Assembly (NCBI RefSeq): GCF_014205845.1
Contig: NZ_JACHCR010000003.1
Span: forward strand, 1-64,000
Length of the DNA: 64,000 nt
Origin: Mucilaginibacter cryoferens
GTDB taxonomy: Bacteria > Bacteroidota > Bacteroidia > Sphingobacteriales > Sphingobacteriaceae
Direction of reading: 5' to 3'
Positions within the stretch are counted from its first letter, which is position 1. Each line of letters opens with the position of its first letter. Below the pieces are notes generated by a model. That model made no database searches and was not told the DNA's origin. It saw nothing but the letters and a program-made list of their open reading frames with translations. This document shows positions 26,550 to 35,191 of the stretch, in pieces. Position numbers and translations under genes: made by a program.

Positions 26550-27380
26550 CTAAGCCATTACCGAAACCATATTAAGCACCTGCCCGGCCATATCGGCGTT
26601 ACCGGTTATTTCAACCCTGGCGTGCACGTGGTCGGGCCGGATGCTTTTGGAGAATAATTTCCAGGCAATATCCGGCGGAATTTTCACCGTAGCCGCAAAG
26701 CTACCGGCCTCCGTTTCTTTTAACAAATGCCAGCCCTCCTTTACCTTTTGCAGGTACCAGTTACCGCCAATACCCGATGTAATAGTTATTTTAATCAGCG
26801 TATCAACAGGCGCGCCCGTATGCCTGAAAGTATGGGGCAAAGCCCGGAAAAAGGTGTCGATAAAGGGATAAAAAAACTCGCGGGTAAGAATACCGTCCCT
26901 GCCTGTGGCTTCCCTGATCTGTTGCTGATGGTGCCATTTTTCGGTGTATTCGCGGGCAAGGTGCATCCAATTAAGGCTTTGGGTTTCACCGGCCCAGTCA
27001 ACAGTAAATATGGCCGTGTCATTGGGGTTTACAGATTGATAATAAGCGGAGGTGAGCGGGCCGGTTGCCTGGTGTAAAATAAGCAGCACATCCGGGCTTA
27101 TCCTTTTAGAGGCGTTCACCCAATCGGCATTGAGCTTATTGAGCCAAGCCACCAGATCATTGTAACCGTTGATGGCCGGTGGCTGATCGCCAAAATACTT
27201 ATCGCGCTGACTAGACAGGGCACGAATGTTACCATCCAACAAATGCGAAACCACATCTTTAACTTTCCAGGCTTTGGCAACGGTTTGTTTATCCCAATCA
27301 GCCGGGGTTAATGATTGCATCAGCTCCATCAGCTTATCATCCAATGGCTTAAAAAGGTGCTGTACTTCAATGCGGTCCAT
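26550..27380 (-). CDS. DinB-fold protein with maleylpyruvate isomerase N-terminal domain
   Basis: 276 residues. The N-terminal 150 residues fit the mycothiol-dependent maleylpyruvate isomerase / DinB-like four-helix domain: TPADWDKQTVAKAWKVKD followed by VVSHLLDGN, where the His is a likely metal ligand, and a distal WHHQQQIREA with further His residues. The C-terminal part is a SCP2-like beta region. The family includes thiol-dependent isomerases and transferases. Bacteroidota lack mycothiol, so the substrate is unknown. Confidence 0.78.
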   Translation of the reverse strand: MDRIEVQHLFKPLDDKLMELMQSLTPADWDKQTVAKAWKVKDVVSHLLDGNIRALSSQRDKYFGDQPPAINGYNDLVAWLNKLNADWVNASKRISPDVLLILHQATGPLTSAYYQSVNPNDTAIFTVDWAGETQSLNWMHLAREYTEKWHHQQQIREATGRDGILTREFFYPFIDTFFRALPHTFRHTGAPVDTLIKITITSGIGGNWYLQKVKEGWHLLKETEAGSFAATVKIPPDIAWKLFSKSIRPDHVHARVEITGNADMAGQVLNMVSVMA

Positions 27381-27466
27381 AGCGATAGATATTTGTTTAT
27401 GAATATTTTCTTATAAAACCAGAACATCCCTCTTCAGAATAGAATCACGCAATCTCTGCCTTTATG

Positions 27467-27970
27467 TTATGTCACCCCCAAAGCATCTTCCAATTTCTCT
27501 ACAGACATATCTATACCATCTACATGGTGCTGCGCCTGCAAATAAAACCCTTCGCGCTCGGCCAATTTGCCGGTAATAAATTCAACCAGGTCATCGCCCT
27601 TTTTGCCTTGCAGTACGGGGCGCACGGTTTTGCTGTTCTCCAGCCTGTCTGCCAGTGTTTTGGGCGATAGTTTTACGTAGAGGGTTTTGCCGTTGGCGTT
27701 CATCCAATCCATATTATCAAAAAAGCAGGGCAAACCGCCACCTGTTGATACCACCACATTTTCGGGATAACTGGTTTGTTTCAGCAAGTCAGATTCCATC
27801 TGGCGAAATGCGTCTTCGCCAAAACTCGAAAAATATTCGGCTATGCTCATGCCTACGCTGGCTTCCAGCGCGTGGTCGAGGTCAATAAATTCGTAGCCTA
27901 ATTTGGCAGCCAGTTTACGGCTCCACGTGGTTTTACCACAACCCATAAACCCAACTAAAAAATACTTCAT
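27467..27970 (-). CDS. aroK: Shikimate kinase
   Basis: About 167 residues from ATG 27970. The P-loop GFMGCGKTT is at residues 6-14, directly after the start. FIDLDHALE supplies the metal-binding Asp, and STGGGLP is the shikimate-binding glycine loop. It phosphorylates shikimate in the cytoplasm in aromatic amino-acid synthesis. An in-frame ATG at 27994 would add eight residues not needed by the fold. It is a single gene here, not linked to other aro genes. Confidence 0.94.
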   Translation of the reverse strand: MKYFLVGFMGCGKTTWSRKLAAKLGYEFIDLDHALEASVGMSIAEYFSSFGEDAFRQMESDLLKQTSYPENVVVSTGGGLPCFFDNMDWMNANGKTLYVKLSPKTLADRLENSKTVRPVLQGKKGDDLVEFITGKLAEREGFYLQAQHHVDGIDMSVEKLEDALGVT

Positions 27971-28022
27971 AATAACAATATTAATAAAATTCACCTGTCA
28001 ATGAATTTTAGCATTTCAAACT

Positions 28023-28132
28023 TTCCCCTCTCGAGAGCGCGTAAGGCGGTGTCTGGCAGGGGTGTGTTATCACGCGTTTTTATTACACCAGCAGAACACA
28101 CCCCTCCCCCCTCTCGAGAGGGGAATCGCACA
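28023..28132. repeat. CTCGAG-centred palindromic repeat (family D)
   Basis: CCCCTCTCGAGAG at the left and CCCCCTCTCGAGAGGGGAAT at the right surround GGGGTGTGTTATCACGCG and AACACACCCCTC, so the whole 110 nt is an inverted repeat. It lies between aroK and the permease gene. Confidence 0.75.
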
Positions 28133-28154
28133 AGGCCTGGCTATTAAGCGGGTA

Positions 28155-29213
28155 TCAGCTTAATTTTACCCGCGGATCTATCCAAACATAAATAATATCC
28201 ACCAAAATACTGATCACCACAAAAATAAACGCGATGAACAATATAGAACCCATCACCACCGGAAAATCCGACATTTCCAGCGCATCAACCGTGGCCTTAC
28301 CCAGGCCGTTGTATCCAAAAATATATTCCACAAAAAACGAGCCTGCCAGTAACGATGCAAACCAGTTGGCAATAGCGGTAATAACCGGGTTAAGCGCGTT
28401 TTTTAACGCGTGGCGGTAAATGATGGCATTGTTGCTTAATCCTTTGGCTTTGGCGGTACGGATATAATCCTGCCCCAAAACATCCAGCATGGCATTACGG
28501 GTAAGCTGTACAATAATAGCCAGCGGGCGCAAACCCAAAGTAACCATGGGTAGTATTAAATTTTTTATGCTGATAACCTCGCCCTTAAAAGGATCATAAC
28601 TATATAAACTGCCAGACATGTTGAGACCAGTGTATTTACTCAGCTCAAAGCCAAAAATCCAGGCGATGATGATACCCGCGAAAAACGAGGGTGCCGAAAT
28701 ACCCAGGGTAGAAAAACCTATAGCCACTTTATCTATCCAGGTATCTTTATGTACCGCGCTCAACACACCTAAAAATACACCTATTACAATGGCAAAGATC
28801 ATGGCGGTAGTAGCCAGCACCAGGGTATTGGGGATTACTTCTAACAGTAAACTGGCCACATCCTTACGGGTTTGGTACGATCGGCGCAGGTAAGGCCATT
28901 TAAGCGCCAGTACTTTAGCATTGCTCACCGCAAAAAGCTTTACATAGTGGTAGCGCTGCTGCTCATCGGGTGTATTAAGGTGAATACCAACCGGCGAAAG
29001 ATCATTAATGTAGTACAGAAACTGTACCGGCTTGGGCTTATCGAGCCCAAACTCCTTGCGTACGGCCTGTAACGATTGCACATCGGCCCGCTGCCCCTGC
29101 GTCATCCGGGCGGGGTCTACAGGTAAAATGTTAAACAAAAAGAAAACCACCAACACCACCCCCAGCATTACTGCAACACCGTAAAATAACTTGCGGATGA
29201 GGTAGCTGATCAT
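28155..29213 (-). CDS. ABC transporter permease, oligopeptide/dipeptide (DppB/OppB) type
   Basis: 352 residues with about six transmembrane helices. The N-terminal MISYLIRKLFYGVAVMLGVV and the PARMTQGQ segment are typical of DppB-type permeases. The cytoplasmic EAA loop reads YIRTAKAKGLSNNAIIYRHA near residue 250. It would form half of an inner-membrane peptide importer. No ATPase, second permease or binding protein is in the window, so its partners lie elsewhere. It is 3 nt downstream of the DoxX-like gene on the same strand. Confidence 0.9.
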   Translation of the reverse strand: MISYLIRKLFYGVAVMLGVVLVVFFLFNILPVDPARMTQGQRADVQSLQAVRKEFGLDKPKPVQFLYYINDLSPVGIHLNTPDEQQRYHYVKLFAVSNAKVLALKWPYLRRSYQTRKDVASLLLEVIPNTLVLATTAMIFAIVIGVFLGVLSAVHKDTWIDKVAIGFSTLGISAPSFFAGIIIAWIFGFELSKYTGLNMSGSLYSYDPFKGEVISIKNLILPMVTLGLRPLAIIVQLTRNAMLDVLGQDYIRTAKAKGLSNNAIIYRHALKNALNPVITAIANWFASLLAGSFFVEYIFGYNGLGKATVDALEMSDFPVVMGSILFIAFIFVVISILVDIIYVWIDPRVKLS

Positions 29214-29216
29214 GGC

Positions 29217-30368
29217 CTATTGATGCTGAAAATAAGTTTTCGCCAGGTCGTCATATTTAGGTACCGAGTGGTAGTGCCATTTGTTGATGATGATGCCGTT
29301 CTTCAATAAAATAACGCCCGGGTTTGAGCGGATCATGGTTTTAAGCGGTACGCCATCGGCATAAAAAATCTCACTCACCAGCTTATGTGCTTTGGCAAAT
29401 GCCTGCGCGCTTGCTGCCGAGTTGGAGGTGAGCAAAATGGTACGGATATTATAATTTTCTACCGCGTTTATAGCCAAAGCATTTAAACGGTTAATGGCCT
29501 CGCCATTGGTTTTATCCAAATCGTAAGCTACGATGATCAGGCTGTAGTATGGGCTTGCAAGCAGCTCTTTGGTATAATCGTTACGCTGGGCATCCTGTAT
29601 GGCCAGGTCGCGTATTTTGGGTTCGAAACCTTTTTTGATGAGCTTGTTCTCCGGGTCGCCTATAACTTCCCAGTTGGCATCTTTCCAGATGTTGCTGCTG
29701 AGGTAGATTTTATCGTTCATTACCTTGGTTTCGCCTGTTTTTTTGTTTTTGAGGTGATAGGTAAGCTCAAAAACATCCAGCGGCGCGCCCGGCGGGGTTT
29801 TCATCTCATCGGGAATGTTGGCGCCTATTTTATAGGGCAAAAAATCAACCACCGGCATAAAGTTATAGGTGTACAAGCCAAAGCCTATGGCTACAACGGC
29901 AGCACCTATAAGCCATTTATCGCCAGCCTTTGCGCTAAACAAAGGTTTTATTTTGGTACGGTTTACAAACAGTACGGCTACTAAAACCAGCAAAACCATA
30001 TCCTTGCTAAACGATTGCCATGGCGTAAGCGGTATAGCATCGCCAAAGCATCCGCAGGTTTGCACCACTTTAAAAAAGGCCGAGTAAAAAGTTAAAAAGC
30101 CAAAAAAGATGATGAGCAGCAACAATCCCCAGGCAACTTTTACAGGCCGAACGCCAATGAGCAGGGCAAAGCCCAGTATCATTTCTAACGCGCAAAGTAA
30201 AATGGCGGTGGTAAGCGCAAGATCATTCAGAAAGGTAATATGGAAAACCTCGAAGTACTCTACCAGTTTATAAGAAAAGCCCAGCGGATCATTAGCTTTT
30301 ATAAGGCCCGAAAATATAAACAGCAGGCCTACCGCAATTCTGCAAAACCAAATGAGCCCGTTTTTCAT
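29217..30368 (-). CDS. BT_3928-type protein: DoxX/MauE membrane domain with thioredoxin-like C-terminus
   Basis: 383 residues. The first 150 residues contain four or five transmembrane helices of the DoxX/MauE type (CRIAVGLLFIFSGLIKANDP; then QTCGCFGDAIPLTPWQS, a Cys pair). A further helix near 155 leads into a soluble C-terminal domain ending GVILLKNGIIINKWH, like a thioredoxin-fold edge. Related proteins sit next to DUF1599 genes across Bacteroidota, as here with a 4-nt overlap. Possibly involved in thiol-disulfide chemistry at the membrane; function unproven. Confidence 0.85.
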   Translation of the reverse strand: MKNGLIWFCRIAVGLLFIFSGLIKANDPLGFSYKLVEYFEVFHITFLNDLALTTAILLCALEMILGFALLIGVRPVKVAWGLLLLIIFFGFLTFYSAFFKVVQTCGCFGDAIPLTPWQSFSKDMVLLVLVAVLFVNRTKIKPLFSAKAGDKWLIGAAVVAIGFGLYTYNFMPVVDFLPYKIGANIPDEMKTPPGAPLDVFELTYHLKNKKTGETKVMNDKIYLSSNIWKDANWEVIGDPENKLIKKGFEPKIRDLAIQDAQRNDYTKELLASPYYSLIIVAYDLDKTNGEAINRLNALAINAVENYNIRTILLTSNSAASAQAFAKAHKLVSEIFYADGVPLKTMIRSNPGVILLKNGIIINKWHYHSVPKYDDLAKTYFQHQ

Positions 30369-30904
30369 TTTACTCCTAATTTTATAAGCGCGAATACCGA
30401 GTAGTTAAGCATATCCTGGTAGTTGGCTTTCACCCCTTCAGATGCTTCGGTAAGGCCCTGGTTATCTTCTATTTGTTTAACGCGCAGTAGTTTCATCAGT
30501 ATCAGATCTGTTAACGAGCTGATGCGCATATCGCGCCAGGCCTCGCCATAATCGTGATTTTTGGCAAACATCAGTTCTTTGGTTTCCAGCACGCGGGCGT
30601 CAAACATTTTTTCTACATGGTCTACCGCCAGTTCCTGCGGGGTATCGGCCTCACTATCCAGCTGCATCATGGCTATAACGCAATAATTTACAATGCCAAT
30701 ATATTCGCCGGTAATATCATCGCCCACTTTAGAAACTTTTTTTTCTTCGAGCGTGCGGATGCGCTGGGCCTTAATAAAAATCTGGTCGGTAATAGATTGC
30801 GGACGGAGGATGCGCCAGGCGGTACCATAGTCGCGGGTTTTTTTCATAAAAAGACCCTTACAATTATTAATTACCGCGTCGTATTCTGCTGATGTGTTAG
30901 CCAA
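30365..30904 (-). CDS. DUF1599 protein (nucleotide-modification-associated domain), tandem duplicate
   Basis: 179 residues in two similar halves. LFMKKTRDYGTAWRILRPQS (about 14-33) and LMFAKNHDYGEAWRDMRISS (about 111-130) are clearly related, followed in each by DxIxxKxxRxxxLE-type helices. This is the internal repeat of DUF1599 proteins. The family has been associated with nucleotide metabolism, but no activity is established. It is divergent from folP, a conserved neighbourhood in the phylum, and overlaps the next gene by 4 nt. Confidence 0.87.
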   Translation of the reverse strand: MANTSAEYDAVINNCKGLFMKKTRDYGTAWRILRPQSITDQIFIKAQRIRTLEEKKVSKVGDDITGEYIGIVNYCVIAMMQLDSEADTPQELAVDHVEKMFDARVLETKELMFAKNHDYGEAWRDMRISSLTDLILMKLLRVKQIEDNQGLTEASEGVKANYQDMLNYSVFALIKLGVK

Positions 30905-30960
30905 TGGATAAAATATTTTAAAGTTGGGGTGCCGAAATGTTTGGGGCTATGCTACAGCTA

Positions 30961-30978
30961 TAAAGTTAAGTAACTTTA
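30961..30978. promoter_or_regulatory. Dyad in the folP / DUF1599 divergent region
   Basis: Perfect 8-bp arms TAAAGTTA / TAACTTTA around AG, 36 nt before the likely folP start. A shared regulatory site is possible; no regulator can be named. Confidence 0.35.
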
Positions 30979-31013
30979 CAACATTAAAACCCTTCAATAT
31001 TACAACAAACAAA

Positions 31014-31865
31014 GTGGCTAAAGATACATTTTTTCGTAAAAAGATAACCCTGAATGCGGGTGGTAAACTTATTAACCTGGCAACGCCAAAGGTAATGGGC
31101 ATTATCAACATTACACCCGATTCGTTTTATGCCACCAGCCGCAAACCCGCTGTTGACGAAGCCCTGCTGCAGGCCCAAACAATGCTGGCCAACGGTGCCA
31201 CGTTTTTAGATATCGGGGCCTACTCATCGCGCCCCGGCGCAACAGACATTACCCCTGCCGAAGAAACCGACCGCCTGCTACCTGTTGTTGAGGCTATTAC
31301 AAAAACTTTCCCCGATGCTGTTTTATCCATAGATACCTTTAGGGCGCAGGTTGCCGAGGCAGCTATTAAAGCGGGGGCGCATATAATAAACGATATCTCC
31401 GGCGGTACGCTGGATGCCGGGATGTTTGCTACCGTTGCCCGTTTGCAGGTGCCATATATATTGATGCACATGAAAGGCACACCGCAAACCATGGTACAAA
31501 TGGCCCAATACGATGATGTTTTTAACGAAGTGCTGGATTATTTTGTATCCAAATATCACCAGTTAAAACAACTGGGCGTACATGATGTGATCATCGACCC
31601 CGGTTTTGGTTTTGCTAAAAATCAGCAGCAAAATTATGCGTTGATGAGCCGGATGCAAGACTTTGACATTTTAGAATTACCCATACTTGCCGGCATTTCC
31701 CGTAAAAAAATGGTCTACGGCCTGTTGGGCGGCACCGCTGCCGATGCATTGAACGGCACTTCAGTTTTAAATACCATAGCCCTTAATAAAGGAGCCGATA
31801 TTTTAAGGGTACACGATGTAAAGGAGGCCGTAGAGGCGGTAAAGATCTGGGAAATGTGCCAATAA
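31014..31865 (+). CDS. folP: Dihydropteroate synthase
   Basis: About 283 residues from a GTG at 31014 (VAKDTFFRKK). The frame is open to an ATG at 30924, but the extra 30 residues have no family counterpart and would include the dyad. Motifs in order: MGIINITPDSF, IGAYSSRPGA, INDISGG, MHMKGTPQTM, DPGFGFAK and GISRKKM. These are the pterin- and pABA-binding loops. It condenses a pterin pyrophosphate with p-aminobenzoate in folate synthesis and is the sulfonamide target. A GNAT gene follows after 9 nt. Confidence 0.94.
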   Translation: MAKDTFFRKKITLNAGGKLINLATPKVMGIINITPDSFYATSRKPAVDEALLQAQTMLANGATFLDIGAYSSRPGATDITPAEETDRLLPVVEAITKTFPDAVLSIDTFRAQVAEAAIKAGAHIINDISGGTLDAGMFATVARLQVPYILMHMKGTPQTMVQMAQYDDVFNEVLDYFVSKYHQLKQLGVHDVIIDPGFGFAKNQQQNYALMSRMQDFDILELPILAGISRKKMVYGLLGGTAADALNGTSVLNTIALNKGADILRVHDVKEAVEAVKIWEMCQ

Positions 31866-31874
31866 TTATGAGCG

Positions 31875-32363
31875 ATGGAAATACAGATAGCCACTGTTGA
31901 TGATATTGAAGAGATAACCCGCGTAGAGATTGAAAGCAAGCTACAATCTTTCCCCCTGTTGATGGAGGCGCATGATATTGATTTTGAAACGAGGGCATAC
32001 CGCTGGAAAACCTGGTTTGCCGGGCAATCGCCGGTTAGCGCCAAACCCGGGCGGGCAATGTTTAAAATGGTTGATAACAACCAAATTATAGGCTACCTGG
32101 CTATACAGCTAACATCACGGTACAACAAAGATGCCGAGATCCAGTCGTTTTACCTATTGAAACCATACCAGCGCAGCGGGATTGGCACCCTGCTTTTAAA
32201 ACAGGCGCTGAATTGGGCAACCACCTTAAATGCCCAAAGTTTATGTGTTGGCATTGCGCCCGAAAACCCATATAAGGCGTTTTATTTAAAACATGGCGCA
32301 GCCTTTATTAACCCACATTGGCTTGTATGGAATGATGTAAGCTTATTGAAAGAACAATTATGA
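31875..32363 (+). CDS. GNAT family N-acetyltransferase
   Basis: 162 residues. The acetyl-CoA-binding signature YQRSGIGTLLLKQALNWA is at about 96-113, preceded by the IQSFYLLKP strand. It is a standard single-domain GNAT; the acceptor substrate cannot be told. It lies 9 nt after folP on the same strand, so they probably share a transcript. Confidence 0.88.
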   Translation: MEIQIATVDDIEEITRVEIESKLQSFPLLMEAHDIDFETRAYRWKTWFAGQSPVSAKPGRAMFKMVDNNQIIGYLAIQLTSRYNKDAEIQSFYLLKPYQRSGIGTLLLKQALNWATTLNAQSLCVGIAPENPYKAFYLKHGAAFINPHWLVWNDVSLLKEQL

Positions 32364-32380
32364 TGCCTTAATAACTTCCG

Positions 32381-32413
32381 CAAAAGCCCCCTCTAAATCG
32401 CCCCCGGTAGGGG
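32381..32413. repeat. CCCC-type intergenic repeat
   Basis: AAAGCCCCCTCTAAATCGCC followed by CCCGGTAGGGGAGACTTT; nearly identical to the copy at 8553. It lies between convergent acetyltransferase genes. Confidence 0.65.
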
Positions 32414-32436
32414 AGACTTTAACTTAGCAACGCACA

Positions 32437-32895
32437 TTATAAAAGCTTCGATGTTTTTACCATCTCTATATGTTCGATGCCATCCTCGTCGTACACATTG
32501 CCCTCTGCAATAAAACCGAGGGAAGTATAAAATGGCAGGGCATAAGTTTGCGCCCCAATGCGGATATCAACCGCCCCAAACAGCTCCAGGCAGCTTTCGA
32601 TGGCAAGCTCCATTACTTTTCTGCCAAGTCCGCTACCCCTAAAATCCGGCGAGGTAATTACCCGCCCTATCGAAATTTCCGGGTAAGATACCCCGGCCGG
32701 CACCAGCCGGCAATAGGCCGCCAGTTTATCACCGGCAAATAATAAAAGATGGTAACACAGCTGATCTTTATTATCCTGATCCAAAAATACACAGTTCTGC
32801 TCCACAACAAATACCTCGCTGCGCAGGCGAAGCAGGTCGTACAGTTCGTTTACCGTGAGTTGCTGGAAGGGTTTGAGTTTGTGGGTGATATTCAT
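32437..32895 (-). CDS. elaA: ElaA-like GNAT acetyltransferase
   Basis: About 152 residues from ATG 32895. The frame is open to 32991, but the first 32 residues are proline-rich and unlike the family. LYDLLRLRSEVFVVEQNC near the N-terminus is the ElaA signature, and GSGLGRKVMELAIE is the acetyl-CoA loop. The C-terminal GAQTYALPFYTSLGF also fits. Acceptor substrate unknown. Confidence 0.88.
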   Translation of the reverse strand: MNITHKLKPFQQLTVNELYDLLRLRSEVFVVEQNCVFLDQDNKDQLCYHLLLFAGDKLAAYCRLVPAGVSYPEISIGRVITSPDFRGSGLGRKVMELAIESCLELFGAVDIRIGAQTYALPFYTSLGFIAEGNVYDEDGIEHIEMVKTSKLL

Positions 32896-33038
32896 GCGTG
32901 GTGTTGGGTATGTGGGTGGGGTAAAGTTAATGGTTTGGAGGGAAGGTTTGGGAGATGGTCCGCAGCTATTTACGCCGAAGGGAAATATCATTGGTGAAGA
33001 TGGCTTTGTTTTTTTACGACATTATGCGGGGTAACGAG

Positions 33039-33269
33039 TTTGTTGGAGACAACTCCATAGGTGTTCGGAAGAAATAAAAAATGCGGGGGCATGTGCGATT
33101 CCTTCCTTGGGGAAGGGGAAGGAAGGGGTTAATTCAGGCGCTCGAACACCTATAATGGCCAGTTGCTCGCAGAAACCCCTCCCTGCATTTACGCGCATTT
33201 CCAACACGCCCCTCCCACGGGAGGGAATTAAAATTTCTTCCGAACACCTATGGAGTTGTCTCCAACAAA
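33039..33269. mobile_element. 231-bp MITE-like element with 37-bp perfect inverted ends
   Basis: Arms 33039-33075 and 33233-33269 are exactly complementary over 37 bp (outer ends TTTGTTGGAGACAACTCC). The 157-bp centre carries CCTTCCTTGGGGAAGGGG and CCCCTCCCACGGGAGGG hairpins resembling the other intergenic repeats. No transposase, and no obvious target duplication in the immediate flanks (ACGAG before, GGGCG after). Three open frames run through it and are artefacts. It lies about 110 nt from the restriction-modification genes. Confidence 0.65.
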
Positions 33270-33376
33270 GGGCGGGCTGGAACACCAACAAAGGCGGAGC
33301 AGGGTATACTTAGCATGGCGTTTACCTTGTCAGCGGGCACACAAGCCTGGAGGCAGCGCAAGTTTTGCTTTTCTGT

Positions 33377-34186
33377 TCATTTATTTATGGTTAAACCTAA
33401 AATTTTTAGAGAAGTTGTTGCGACATCCATCATTATTGGTAACATTTCTTCAACTGTCCATTCCGTTGACTTTGTATAAATTGAAACAGCCTGTAACATA
33501 ACGGATTTTCCGTCGATAGTGATGAAGATATTTTCGCAACTATTTTTATTTATTGGCAAACTGTAATTAGCAGAAGTTAGTCTGTCAATTCTGTTTAGCG
33601 AACCTGCATCATGCTTCAAAATTACTTCAGTTCCATTTGGTCTTAATATTGCGGTTGGTTCTGTTAGAAAATTTGAACCTTGCAAAAACAAGATATAAGG
33701 AAAATGCTTTTCATCAATCATTATATTTCTAATTTCATTGATGTTCTTGTGAGAACGTTCAATAGCATTTCCTGCAACCATTAAATCTTGGTTGCTATTT
33801 TTACCTACCAATATTCCTTTAGTAATATTTTCAATGTCTTTTCCTTGATGTTTGGCTTCACATACTAATACAATCCGCCAGTTGTGTTCTTCGTCTTTAA
33901 CCTCAATAATTCCGCCATCGGGTTTTATAGACGCGTTACCAACGAACACAGTCAATCCTAATCTTTCATCAACCGAATTGAGTTTTTCATTAATTTCCTT
34001 TTTTGTTATTTTCTCTCTGAAACGAAATTCAAAGGCCGGAAAACCTTTCTTCAAAGTTTCAAAAACAGCTTTTGAAAAACTGTTCACAGATTTATCGTGT
34101 ATTTGTGCTTTCTCTCCAAATATTTCTTTCGGCCCTTGACCTCTTACTTTTTCAATTCTTAATCGATCTGTTTGCCTATTTGCCAT
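33377..34186 (-). CDS. EcoRI-family type II restriction endonuclease
   Basis: 269 residues, co-linear with EcoRI. The catalytic residues fall at Asp90 (SIKPDGG), Glu110 and Lys112 (CEAKHQGKD), one less than EcoRI Asp91/Glu111/Lys113. The DNA-reading segment AGNAIERSHKNI gives Asn140, Glu143 and Arg144, matching EcoRI Asn141/Glu144/Arg145. QGSNFLTE, LTSANY, LQAVSIYT and DVATTSLKILG also follow EcoRI. It should cut GAATTC as a dimer. It lies 21 nt after the cognate methyltransferase on the same strand. Base composition is far more AT-rich than neighbouring genes, a sign of transfer. The reading frame is intact. Confidence 0.96.
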   Translation of the reverse strand: MANRQTDRLRIEKVRGQGPKEIFGEKAQIHDKSVNSFSKAVFETLKKGFPAFEFRFREKITKKEINEKLNSVDERLGLTVFVGNASIKPDGGIIEVKDEEHNWRIVLVCEAKHQGKDIENITKGILVGKNSNQDLMVAGNAIERSHKNINEIRNIMIDEKHFPYILFLQGSNFLTEPTAILRPNGTEVILKHDAGSLNRIDRLTSANYSLPINKNSCENIFITIDGKSVMLQAVSIYTKSTEWTVEEMLPIMMDVATTSLKILGLTINK

Positions 34187-34207
34187 TTACTATGTTATAT
34201 TGAATAT

Positions 34208-35191
34208 TTAAAGTCGCTTATTTTTTATCAAAATCCTGAAATACGGACACTTTCCGTTTATAGATAAATCCTTGTCATCATTCCCTTTTCTGAATTTTAT
34301 TAATTCAAATTGGTCAGGATTGTATTTGTGTAGAAATGTGATTGGAACGCCCATTACTCCGTCATAATCCAATGGAATATCTTGGGTTTTGTTTACATTA
34401 ATTGCATCATAATTATCGAACTTTGGGTATTCGGTTTCATTGCCGTAATATGTTTTATTAAGAGTAATATCTTCATGTCGTTTAAAGGTGTCTAAATTGG
34501 TTAGCCACAAACAATTATTCGGCGAAATTATTCTATTTCCAAAGTTATCAATACGAGTTTCCGTTCCATAAAGTTCGTAATAGTCAGGAACGATAAAACC
34601 CGAAATACCTCTCCCCATATTGATACCTAACCACGCTTTGTTTTCTTTAATTAGTTTAAAGATTTCCTTATAAGTTATTGCATTAATATTTCCAATTATT
34701 AAAAATTTCTTTTCGTACTTTACCAATTGTTCCACATATTCTCTGAATAAAGAAAATGGTGGATTTGTAACAACAATATCGGATTGATTTAACAAGTCGA
34801 TACTTTCTTTACCCCGAAAATCGCCATCGCCTTTTAGTGGTTCTATTCCAATTTCTTCAGCATCCGGGATTTTGCTTCCATTTATATTTCCATAATATTC
34901 AAGCAACACTGCTTTTTCAGCTTTTCCTTGGATAAATAAATCAGCCTCTTGACTTTTATAACAGGTTGTAATTAGTTTTTTTAGTTCTAATTTTTCAAAG
35001 TTACAGGCAAAATAGTTGAAAAAATTACTATTTCTTGGGTCATCACAATTACAAAAAACCACCTTGTTTTTAAAGTGTCTTTCGTAATGTTTCAATTCAC
35101 TTTCTATGTCTGATAGTTGGGTATAGAACTCGTCTTTCTTAGCAAATTTTGCTATATGTAAAGTTTGGTTTAATGTCTTTTCAGCTATCAT
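34208..35191 (-). CDS. EcoRI-type adenine-specific DNA methyltransferase
   Basis: 327 residues, co-linear with M.EcoRI. CNCDDPRNSNFF at about 47-58 and TNPPFSLFREYV (catalytic NPPF at 143-146) are present, as are RIISPNNCLWLTNLD and DYDGVMGVPITFLHKYNP. The C-terminus CPYFRILIKNKRL matches M.EcoRI almost residue for residue. It transfers a methyl group to adenine in GAATTC and protects host DNA. It is transcribed before the nuclease, the reverse of the order described for pMB1 EcoRI. It is AT-rich: two sampled 60-base lines (34261 and 34501) have 17 and 18 G+C. Confidence 0.96.
   Translation of the reverse strand: MIAEKTLNQTLHIAKFAKKDEFYTQLSDIESELKHYERHFKNKVVFCNCDDPRNSNFFNYFACNFEKLELKKLITTCYKSQEADLFIQGKAEKAVLLEYYGNINGSKIPDAEEIGIEPLKGDGDFRGKESIDLLNQSDIVVTNPPFSLFREYVEQLVKYEKKFLIIGNINAITYKEIFKLIKENKAWLGINMGRGISGFIVPDYYELYGTETRIDNFGNRIISPNNCLWLTNLDTFKRHEDITLNKTYYGNETEYPKFDNYDAINVNKTQDIPLDYDGVMGVPITFLHKYNPDQFELIKFRKGNDDKDLSINGKCPYFRILIKNKRL

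Noticed and set aside
33022-33501. Three short open frames (33022-33291, 33107-33313, 33250-33501)
   Set aside because: The first two lie in the MITE-like element; the third starts in its right arm and overlaps the nuclease gene antisense.
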